A stretch of 63,297 nucleotides of DNA, from the NCBI GenBank assembly GCA_029564935.1, contig JAKQPD010000212.1, forward strand, positions 1 to 63,297. The letters are read 5' to 3'. Both the position numbers and the translations under genes were made by a program. Below are positions 43,044 to 50,573 of this stretch, one piece after another (position 1 is the stretch's first letter; every line of letters begins with the position of its first letter). The notes under the pieces are model-generated. The model worked only from the letters and a program-made list of their open reading frames with translations. It had not been told where the DNA came from and made no database searches. The DNA is from Bacteroidota bacterium. Its GTDB lineage: Bacteria > Bacteroidota > Bacteroidia > Bacteroidales > VadinHA17.

Positions 43044-45755
43044 ATGCTTTTCCTGAAGAAAATCGTTACAGTAATAGCAATTATGACCGCCGCAGGAAAT
43101 TTGCGGGCAGGCGATTATTATGTGACCGGAACTGTAACGGATATGTCAGGGAATGCTGTCCCGGGTGCAAAAATCACGATGACGGCAGGCAGTTCGGTTT
43201 TTGGTGCCCTGAGCGGCACTGACGGTAAGTATTCCCTGAGAATTTCCGGAATATATGGTCCGGTCTCCGATCTTCTTCAGCCCGGTGTCCCATATCCCAA
43301 TCCTTTCTCACATTCAATTAATATCCCGTTTATAATCAACAGTCAGGGAGATATCCGTCTGATGATTTTTAATCTGTCAGGACAGAAGATAAAGGATTTC
43401 TATTTTCCGGGAATTGAGGAAGGAAGTTACCAGATAATCTGGGATGGAAGAACGGATAACGGATCACCTGCACGGCAGGGTTTATATATTTATACAATTA
43501 CATTCGGCGGTAAATCCTGGTCAGGAAGGCTCCTCAAATATTCCTCAGAATCAGCATCATCTGCGGTTTCGACTCTCGAACAGGTTCAGATACCGGCTTC
43601 TGCACCTTACATACCGGGTTCATACAACAGGATACCCGTAATTACAGATGTTACATGCAAAGATTATTATCCGGTAAGGCTTACAGATATAATAATAAGA
43701 CGTGATACCCTTATTGATTTTGAGATATGTGCTTCTCTTGCAATCCCTTTCAGGACGAATGAGAATTATATCACAATGCACACGGGATCTGATTACAGGT
43801 CTTTGAATCTGAAGGGAATAAATCTGGGTTCCTCACCCCCCGGCACTTTCCCAGGAGAGATAGCCTACGCGATCTCAGGAAAGACATATGAAGAGTGGAT
43901 AAATCTTATGGCAGGTTCCGGCTTTAACGGGATACGTGTCTATACTTTGCACCCCCCGGTATTTTATGAAAAGCTTGCCAATTATAATTACCGCCACCCT
44001 GATAGACCATTACTGCTGTTCCAGGGGATCTGGTTAGAAGAAATAGAGAACGGTTCAGTCACTTCAGAATATGATCTTACGCTCCGTACGAACTCTTTCC
44101 GGAATGAAATTAAGGAAGTCATAGATTGCATCCATGGCAAAAAGGAGATTGCCTTCAGGCTTGGGAAAGCTTATGGCAGTTACCGTACGGATATGTCAAG
44201 GTGGACGGCCGGATATGTGATCGGAAGGGAGATAATGCCACAGGAAGTTGATACGACAAACAGGTTACATACCGAAATGAAATCCTTTACCGGCAATCAG
44301 TTAAGTATTTCAGATGGCACAGCAAGCGAGGTATTTGTAACCCGGATGCTTGATGAAACAGTTACATATGAATTCCAGAAATATTCAGTAAACAGACCCG
44401 TGAGCATTTCAAGCTGGCCGACACTTGACCCGCTGACCCATCCCACAGAAATATTTACCGATGAGGATAAAGCTACCTATGACATCACAAAAATAAGCCG
44501 TCAGAACCTTAAAGCTGGATTGTTTGCATGTTATCATGCTTATCCGTATTATCCGAACTTCATAAGTGAACAGCCATCCTACAGAGAATATTCGGACAAC
44601 CAGGGGAAGAACAGTTATCTTGGATATCTTACTGATCTGAAAAATCATTATACCAATATTCCGCTTGTTATTGGTGAATTCGGTGTACCGTCGAGCTGGG
44701 GCAGCGCCCATCAGTCATACAGTAATATGCATCATGGCGGATATTCCGAGTTTCAGCAGGGAGAGAAGAATGTCAGGATGCTGTACAATATTTTTGATGC
44801 CGGATGTGCGGGAGGCTTTATGTTCTCATGGATGGATGAATGGTTCAAGCCTACCTGGATCGTTTCATACCTTGAAGCTTACGGACTTGATTCCAATAGC
44901 CTGTTCATTCCTACCAGGCAGCTCTGGCATAATGTGACATCACCCGAACAGAATTTCGGATTAATAACTTTTGATCAAAAGGGAATCCCGTCATTTGTTA
45001 ATTACAGCAGGGACAATGTCACAGGCCCGGTTTCAAAGATTGAGGCCTCTCACGGTAACAATTATTTTTATCTGAATATTGACCTGAACAGGAACATTTC
45101 TTCAGGAGATTCGATATTAATTGCATTTGATACTTACCTGGCAGGTCTGGGCGAATCACGACTTCCAAACGGGAAGGCTCTAAACAACCGTTCGGAATTT
45201 TTACTTGAATATGTGGCAGGAGAAGATTCCGCATCATATTATGTGACTGAGGCTTATAATATGAAAGGATTTACTCCAAGGTTTAATCTTACCGACCCTT
45301 CTGTACAAAAGTACAGGAGCACAGTTACGGACGGGGCTCCGTGGAAGCTCATGGAATGGATCAACGATGGTTTTTCAATGACTGAACAAAAGATAGGGAG
45401 AATAGAGGCCTTTAATTTCAACATTTTTAGTCCGGGCTTTCTCACAGCGGTTTTATGGGAAGGGAATAAACTAAGGGTACGTATCCCCTGGACAATGCTT
45501 CATTTCTATGATCCGACACAAAGGAAAGTTGTTAACGGAGCCACATCTTCCGACGGGGGGCGATCTTATAAGATATCGACTGCAGTATCCGACGGCATTG
45601 CAGTATCAGTTTATTTTGACAAAAGCGTTACATCAAGCACAAGCAGGTATCACTGGGATAAATGGCTGATCGTCCCTGAAACGGTTTCCCGGGAGAAAAG
45701 GTCTCTTCAGCAGATTTCCTGGGGATTAGTTGCCTTTGATATGTTTGCCGACTGA
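43044..45755 (+). CDS. Exported glycoside-hydrolase-like protein with embedded YPNPF domain
   Basis: 903 aa. Signal peptide about 1-22. Residues 24-68 begin a CarboxypepD-regulatory-like domain (GTVTDMSGNAVPGAKITM, GTDGKYSL), interrupted at about 80-165 by a FlgD/T9SS C-terminal-like domain: YPNPF (84-88), IRLMIFNLSGQKI, WDGRTDNGSPARQGLYIYTI. From about 250 to 640 is a (beta/alpha)8-type region (LKGINLGSSPPG, MAGSGFNGIRVYTLHPP, GYVIGREI, LVIGEFGVPSSWG). Glu545 in GEFGVP is a candidate nucleophile and Glu396 in IGREI a candidate acid/base, where clan GH-A enzymes usually have Asn-Glu. The tail is beta-rich. The family is not certain. The 3' end overlaps the convergent glycosyltransferase gene by 49 nt. 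Confidence 0.7.
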   Translation: MLFLKKIVTVIAIMTAAGNLRAGDYYVTGTVTDMSGNAVPGAKITMTAGSSVFGALSGTDGKYSLRISGIYGPVSDLLQPGVPYPNPFSHSINIPFIINSQGDIRLMIFNLSGQKIKDFYFPGIEEGSYQIIWDGRTDNGSPARQGLYIYTITFGGKSWSGRLLKYSSESASSAVSTLEQVQIPASAPYIPGSYNRIPVITDVTCKDYYPVRLTDIIIRRDTLIDFEICASLAIPFRTNENYITMHTGSDYRSLNLKGINLGSSPPGTFPGEIAYAISGKTYEEWINLMAGSGFNGIRVYTLHPPVFYEKLANYNYRHPDRPLLLFQGIWLEEIENGSVTSEYDLTLRTNSFRNEIKEVIDCIHGKKEIAFRLGKAYGSYRTDMSRWTAGYVIGREIMPQEVDTTNRLHTEMKSFTGNQLSISDGTASEVFVTRMLDETVTYEFQKYSVNRPVSISSWPTLDPLTHPTEIFTDEDKATYDITKISRQNLKAGLFACYHAYPYYPNFISEQPSYREYSDNQGKNSYLGYLTDLKNHYTNIPLVIGEFGVPSSWGSAHQSYSNMHHGGYSEFQQGEKNVRMLYNIFDAGCAGGFMFSWMDEWFKPTWIVSYLEAYGLDSNSLFIPTRQLWHNVTSPEQNFGLITFDQKGIPSFVNYSRDNVTGPVSKIEASHGNNYFYLNIDLNRNISSGDSILIAFDTYLAGLGESRLPNGKALNNRSEFLLEYVAGEDSASYYVTEAYNMKGFTPRFNLTDPSVQKYRSTVTDGAPWKLMEWINDGFSMTEQKIGRIEAFNFNIFSPGFLTAVLWEGNKLRVRIPWTMLHFYDPTQRKVVNGATSSDGGRSYKISTAVSDGIAVSVYFDKSVTSSTSRYHWDKWLIVPETVSREKRSLQQISWGLVAFDMFAD

Positions 45756-47179
45756 CGGACTGTCGGCTGATGGATTTTTTTCTTCTTCCTGTCAAATCCG
45801 CTTCTCTCGGCTTTACCCCAGCCTGTTTTCCCCCTCATTGCTTCAATATTTCCCTTTACTGCAAAATATGTATGAACAGGGTAGAAGAAAGGTTCGACGA
45901 ATGCTGTGGCTATAAGTTTGAAGACATCCCTTTTCCGTTTATATTTATGAAATGTAATCTCTTCAAAAAGGATGGCCCAGGTTGTGAGCAGAACAGCAAA
46001 TGAGTAAACGAAAACAAAGAGAAGCAGGTAAAAAGGCCAGTTTATTCCGCTTGTGAGGATAAGTATTATTGTGTATATGAAACCTCCGAAAGCTATAAGC
46101 GGAGCAAGCCATTCAAAGAAGAACCAGTAAGGGTATCCGAGTAATCCCAGTTTATTGAATTTAGGATTAAAGAATAATTTGCGATGGGTCTTTAATGATT
46201 CTACCAGGCCTCTTGTCCACCGGGTCCTTTGTTTTCTGAGAGATTTAAGGTCTGACGGAACTTCCGTCCAGCAAAGAGGATCGGGTATATATGTAACTTC
46301 GTATTTTGCATTGTGTTCTGACATGTAACGTCTCATCCTGAGGACGAGCTCCATGTCTTCCCCGACAGTTTTAGTGCTGTATCCGCCTGCTTTAATGACA
46401 GTTTCACGGTCAAAAATACCCATGGCACCTGAAATAAGCATCAATCCGTCGAGCTGGCTCCAGGCCATCCTGCCAAGGAGGAATGCGCGGGTATAATCCA
46501 GGACCTGAAGACGTGGTAATATCTGTTTTGGCACATGTATATTCCTTATATGTCCAAGCTCAACATCACACGAGTTGACAATCCTTATCACTCCACCCGT
46601 ACCGATGACTTTATGATCCTTCTCCTCAAGGAAAGGTTTTACAAGCTTGAGAATTGAATCAGCCTCAATAATCGAATCGGCATCTATTGAAACTATCAGG
46701 TTGCTTTTACAGATATTTATCCCGGCATTAAGTGAATCGGCCTTGCCTCCGTTATTCTTGTCAATAACTGTAAGCCTGGTGAAAGAGGGATTTTTCGATT
46801 TATAAACTCCTTTTATCCTTTCACACGGTATCCTGTAATCGAAATAATAATTGACCTTTTCGAGCTCAAAAGCTTCTTCAACCTTTTCAAATGTATTGTC
46901 GGTCGATCCGTCGTTAACCAGGATAACTTCAAAATTATTGTAATACAGGGATAATAATGTCCTGACATTATCAATTATCGTCTTGCTTTCATTGAAGGCC
47001 GGGGCTATAATGGATATCCTCGGGCTCAGAGGAGAAAGTACAAGCGAGTTGTAATTCACATAACTGTTCTTCCGCAGATATTTCCGGAGTGCAATGGCTG
47101 AAAATATGCCAAGCAACAGGTATGATCCGAAAATGATCAGGGTAATGATGAAAATTATATGTCCGAAAATAAAACCCAT
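45707..47179 (-). CDS. Processive family-2 glycosyltransferase (polysaccharide synthase)
   Basis: 490 aa. A membrane segment at about 5-31 is followed by a GT-A domain with PAFNES, VNDGSTD (DGS 90-92), SIDADS (DAD 166-168), GED (273-275) and QRTRW (317-321). This D,D,D,QxxRW set marks processive synthases such as PgaC, hyaluronan synthase and BcsA. About four more helices (345-440) would form the export channel. No PilZ domain is visible. It is the last gene of the operon after the HEAT-repeat gene (6 nt gap). The final about 35 residues are basic and Gln/Asn-rich. Confidence 0.9.
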   Translation of the reverse strand: MGFIFGHIIFIITLIIFGSYLLLGIFSAIALRKYLRKNSYVNYNSLVLSPLSPRISIIAPAFNESKTIIDNVRTLLSLYYNNFEVILVNDGSTDNTFEKVEEAFELEKVNYYFDYRIPCERIKGVYKSKNPSFTRLTVIDKNNGGKADSLNAGINICKSNLIVSIDADSIIEADSILKLVKPFLEEKDHKVIGTGGVIRIVNSCDVELGHIRNIHVPKQILPRLQVLDYTRAFLLGRMAWSQLDGLMLISGAMGIFDRETVIKAGGYSTKTVGEDMELVLRMRRYMSEHNAKYEVTYIPDPLCWTEVPSDLKSLRKQRTRWTRGLVESLKTHRKLFFNPKFNKLGLLGYPYWFFFEWLAPLIAFGGFIYTIILILTSGINWPFYLLLFVFVYSFAVLLTTWAILFEEITFHKYKRKRDVFKLIATAFVEPFFYPVHTYFAVKGNIEAMRGKTGWGKAERSGFDRKKKKIHQPTVRQSANISKATNPQEIC

Positions 47180-47185
47180 GGCTGT

Positions 47186-48817
47186 TTAGTATATTCTCCG
47201 GTCAAGCACATGCCTGACAATTATATTATAGTTTTTATATTCCGATTTCATGATCTTAACAAGAGCTTTAACACCCTCTTCTCCATTGTTTTCGATAGCT
47301 TTTGTTGCTTCAATCTGGAGTTGTACATCATCTTCCTTGTCGAGTACCAGTTTCAGGAATCCGAGCATTGACAGGTCGGGCATTTTCCCCATCGACTTTA
47401 TAATTTCGAGACATACATTATATTCCTGGAATTTGTACATGTGTTTCATGGTATCGAGAGTGGTCCGCATGTTCATATCTCCCGCGACCTGTATGGCAAG
47501 CTGTTTGACTGCAGGATCGGGGTGCATTATTGTATCATGTACTGCTTCTTCGGCTTCAGACTGTTTGAACTCCCTTATCATTCTCAGGGCAAACATAACC
47601 ACAGTAGGATTGGAAGATGTGAGCCATTGTTTGAATTGCGGAAGAGGAATATTATGCTGGACGATCAGTTCATGAAGTGAGATCTGTTCCCAGAGAGAGA
47701 AGGGCCTTTCGAGATGTGAAAGAAAATCGAATGCGCTTTCGTCGCCAAGCCTTACAAGAGCTATCTGAGCTTCCATACGGAGGATCTCATTCGAGGAGTT
47801 GAGAGCCTTATATATTGTGTCATTGGCGTCCTTGATATTCATAAATGCCAGCTCGCGGAATCCTTTGATCTTTTTATGCCAGCGATGATCACGGGCTCTC
47901 CCGATGGAATCCCTGTCAAGGCCAAGATGTTTATATAAACCCAGCAGTTTCCTGGCTTCTTCTCCCTTCAGGTTGATGCTTACATCGATCATCTGGTCTA
48001 TCAGCACCTGCCTGCGATAGGTATCAGAGGCAATAGGCCGGAAATCATCAGGAGTTGCATTTCCGAAGAGATAATTGATAATGAGTTCCTGATAATTCTC
48101 CATCAGATACTGGTGCAGCTTTTCCCTTCTTTCCATCCTTCTTCTGTTAAGCAGAATGAAAAGGAGAAGGAGTATCATTGAGATTATGCATACAACAATC
48201 GTAATTATGAGTGCATTTATAAGTGCAAGGGATTTGCCGAAGTAGGTAATTCTTTTTAACCACGGACTGTTATTTCCGATGATCAGTTCACCTGCAGATA
48301 TTCTTTCAGCAGTTGCTTTCTTCTCAGCCGGTTCGCTTAATAAAATTCCGGTTGTTGTTGAATCAGGAATACCCGTCCCGGACCGGACCGTATCGCTGCC
48401 TGAAGTCGTTTCAGGGGCCGGAACAACTGTAATCTTTTCAGGTCCAGTCTTTTCCCGGATAACCTCTTCTGCTGTACCCGGATTACGTGATATCCGTATC
48501 TTGTATAAACCATCCTCCCTGAACATGACAGCATTACTGTCGATATGTGAAGTGACCTCCTTAAAGAATGCCTCTGCATTATATTTCACCCTGAAAGCAC
48601 CCAGCTGTACCGGATATTTATCTTTCAGGGACGTAATGAACCCTTTTACTGCTGTTTCATTGATCTCGTAATCCAGCGGGATACCTGAAGGCGGTTCGGT
48701 AACAAATGTCGTTTCTGCAACAGCCACCGAGTCGGCTTTAATATTTAAAGACTGACCGGCAGTGGTTGCCCGTGCCGTTAAAAATGACAATATTATAAGA
48801 AGAGCATACTTCATCAT
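47186..48817 (-). CDS. Membrane HEAT-repeat protein with periplasmic SPOR-like segment
   Basis: 543 aa. Signal peptide about 1-21. Residues 66-112 (KYPVQLGAFRVKYNAEAFFKEV ... EDGLYKIRIS) closely follow the pattern of a SPOR domain. A low-complexity Thr/Ser/Pro-rich stretch follows to about 180, then one membrane helix at about 197-223. Residues 230-543 are cytoplasmic helical repeats of HEAT type (EILRMEAQIALVRLGDESAFDFL, DPAVKQLAIQVAGDMN, DVQLQIEATKAIENNGEEGVKALV). Start overlaps the previous gene's stop by 4 nt (ATGA). It may connect the cytoplasmic synthase with the periplasmic and outer-membrane parts; that is inferred from position. Confidence 0.8.
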   Translation of the reverse strand: MMKYALLIILSFLTARATTAGQSLNIKADSVAVAETTFVTEPPSGIPLDYEINETAVKGFITSLKDKYPVQLGAFRVKYNAEAFFKEVTSHIDSNAVMFREDGLYKIRISRNPGTAEEVIREKTGPEKITVVPAPETTSGSDTVRSGTGIPDSTTTGILLSEPAEKKATAERISAGELIIGNNSPWLKRITYFGKSLALINALIITIVVCIISMILLLLFILLNRRRMERREKLHQYLMENYQELIINYLFGNATPDDFRPIASDTYRRQVLIDQMIDVSINLKGEEARKLLGLYKHLGLDRDSIGRARDHRWHKKIKGFRELAFMNIKDANDTIYKALNSSNEILRMEAQIALVRLGDESAFDFLSHLERPFSLWEQISLHELIVQHNIPLPQFKQWLTSSNPTVVMFALRMIREFKQSEAEEAVHDTIMHPDPAVKQLAIQVAGDMNMRTTLDTMKHMYKFQEYNVCLEIIKSMGKMPDLSMLGFLKLVLDKEDDVQLQIEATKAIENNGEEGVKALVKIMKSEYKNYNIIVRHVLDRRIY

Positions 48818-49881
48818 TTCATCTTTATTGCATAAATGAAATTAATATGGCCTTCGAACCTGTTGCGCATGATTCCTTCAGCATATTCTTCCCTGGAATA
48901 TCCCGTTCCTATGCGGATCGCCATCTTTTTAGTAATAAAGCCATAATAAGCCAGTCTGATGCTGTTGGCACTATACCGTTCAATATCTGTTTGTATGTCA
49001 ATAGGTTCATCCGGAGCCGTTCCGGTACCAAGGGTTAACTGAAGATAGTCTGTATCATTGAAATATCTTCTTCCGTTAAAATAGAGAGCCGGTCTTGCAC
49101 CTTCATCTTTGAGATATAAATATCCTTTCAGGGAGAACCAGAACCTGCTTACATATTTTTCGACCGAAAGAGTTGGAATAAATATATTACGGTCGAATCT
49201 GTAAAAATTAATACCTGCCGACATAGCCCAGCCTTCCGGAAGGATCTGCCATATTTCAGCTGCGGCCCTGTGTCGCGGGAAATAATCACCCGGGCTGAAT
49301 GCATAATAGAAATAAGCATAGTTTTTGTCAGAGATCTTTGGCCAGGCTTCTGCTTCAAACTGAACCTCCGTGGCTGTTGTCTGATCAATGTTAATGTGTC
49401 CTATATTAATACCGGCTGCAGCAGGGCCCCAGTTAAATTTATGTCCGGCGCCTGCTTTGAACATCCGCCAGCATCTGTCATAGGGTTCGGAGAACCTGTC
49501 GAAACTGTATCCTGCTCTTATATCTGTTGCTACCGGGGAATTCTCTTTCGACCAGAGGGAAATATCCCTTTTCGCCGCAAGAGCGTCTGCATTATCCGGA
49601 TCTGTTGCAAGCAATGTATCGATTACCGCAGCTGCCTGTTTAAAATCCTTCTGCCAGGCAAGTATCCTCCCGAGAAGGATACGGGCATCGCCATATGAAG
49701 GAAATGCATTGACGAGTTTGCGGGCATCAGATGCAGCTGCTGCATATTCACCATCAAATGCAAGTGACCTTATCCTCAGATATTCCGCTTCGGGATCACT
49801 TATCTGCTGGGCAAATACCGGTCTGCATACAGACATTCCTGATAAAACCAATCCGATAAACAGAATAAAGCATCTGTTCAT
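48814..49881 (-). CDS. YaiO-like outer-membrane beta-barrel protein with TPR domain
   Basis: 355 aa. Signal peptide about 1-24. Residues about 30-115 are TPR-like (YLRIRSLAFDGEYAAAASDARKLVNAF, ARILLGRILAWQKDFKQAAAVIDTLL, NADALAAKRDI). Residues about 122-355 are amphipathic beta strands ending in the aromatic-rich FIYAIKMK, an outer-membrane barrel with about 12-16 strands, of YaiO type. TPR plus barrel is the layout of exopolysaccharide export porins such as PgaA and the AlgK/AlgE pair. It follows the response regulator by 3 nt. Confidence 0.85.
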   Translation of the reverse strand: MNRCFILFIGLVLSGMSVCRPVFAQQISDPEAEYLRIRSLAFDGEYAAAASDARKLVNAFPSYGDARILLGRILAWQKDFKQAAAVIDTLLATDPDNADALAAKRDISLWSKENSPVATDIRAGYSFDRFSEPYDRCWRMFKAGAGHKFNWGPAAAGINIGHINIDQTTATEVQFEAEAWPKISDKNYAYFYYAFSPGDYFPRHRAAAEIWQILPEGWAMSAGINFYRFDRNIFIPTLSVEKYVSRFWFSLKGYLYLKDEGARPALYFNGRRYFNDTDYLQLTLGTGTAPDEPIDIQTDIERYSANSIRLAYYGFITKKMAIRIGTGYSREEYAEGIMRNRFEGHINFIYAIKMK

Positions 49882-49884
49882 AAC

Positions 49885-50256
49885 TTAATTTTTTAGAATG
49901 GTTCTTATTCTATTCACCAGGTCAGTGGGATTGAAAGGCTTTACGATATACCCTGCAATACCAAGTCCGGCTGCCTGACGTTGCATCTGAGGATCACTGA
50001 AAGCCGAGACAATAAGTACAGGAGTGTCGAGCCTGAGATCGGTCCGTAAATATTCAACCAGCTCAAGTCCGCTATGATAGGGGAGATGAATATCTACAAT
50101 CACCATATCATATAAATTATCCTTAAGCAAAGTAAGAGCATCATATCCATTCTCTGCTGTATCAGACTTATAACCCTCCCTTTCAAGGACAACGGAAATA
50201 GTTTTTAGCGCCAGCTTGTTGTCTTCGCAAATTAGTATCCTCATGCTATTATTCAT
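49885..50256 (-). CDS. Single-domain response regulator (REC only)
   Basis: 123 aa, one receiver domain with no output domain. The acidic pocket is Glu11-Asp12 (ICEDNK), the phosphoacceptor Asp55 (VIVDIHLP), a Ser in the VSAFSD switch strand, and Lys in VKPF. MRIL at residue 5 could be the true start. First gene of the four-gene operon; presumably gates the polysaccharide machine by phosphorylation, but the cognate kinase is not in the window. Confidence 0.93.
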   Translation of the reverse strand: MNNSMRILICEDNKLALKTISVVLEREGYKSDTAENGYDALTLLKDNLYDMVIVDIHLPYHSGLELVEYLRTDLRLDTPVLIVSAFSDPQMQRQAAGLGIAGYIVKPFNPTDLVNRIRTILKN

Positions 50257-50573
50257 AAGGTCATTGATTTACTTTTTCATAACCTTATGCTTATACGTTG
50301 TAAAAATGAATATTCTTAATTGTTTAACCAAAAATCCCGGAATGTTTTTGCTAACAATCCGAATTAATGGATTAACAACTGCTGATACGTGACTAAAAGA
50401 TTTTAGTTTCAGTATTCGGGAAAATTCAAATTCCAGGTTCCAGGTTCCGGGAATAGCCGTTATCCTAAAGGAGTCTTGGGAACAAAACTTTCCCCTCCTT
50501 TTTTTTTAAAGGAGGGGAAACTTTTTCGACAAAAAACCTAAAATTGACTACGATATTCTGCCAACTGAAACCA
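50257..50573. other. Gene-free gap holding composite repeat C
   Basis: 317 nt between the start of the response regulator and the stop of the DUF5916 gene, both on the minus strand. No ORF and no TAnnTTTG promoter were found. It contains a short heptamer repeat TTCCAGG x3 (about 50431-50451) and element C. Confidence 0.6.
50454..50555. repeat. Composite palindromic element C
   Basis: Left arm TAGCCGTTATCCTAAAGGAG, centre TTTCCCCTCCTT...AAAGGAGGGGAAA and right arm CTAAAATTGACTACGATA. It is the shortest copy in the window and more degenerate than A. Confidence 0.75.
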
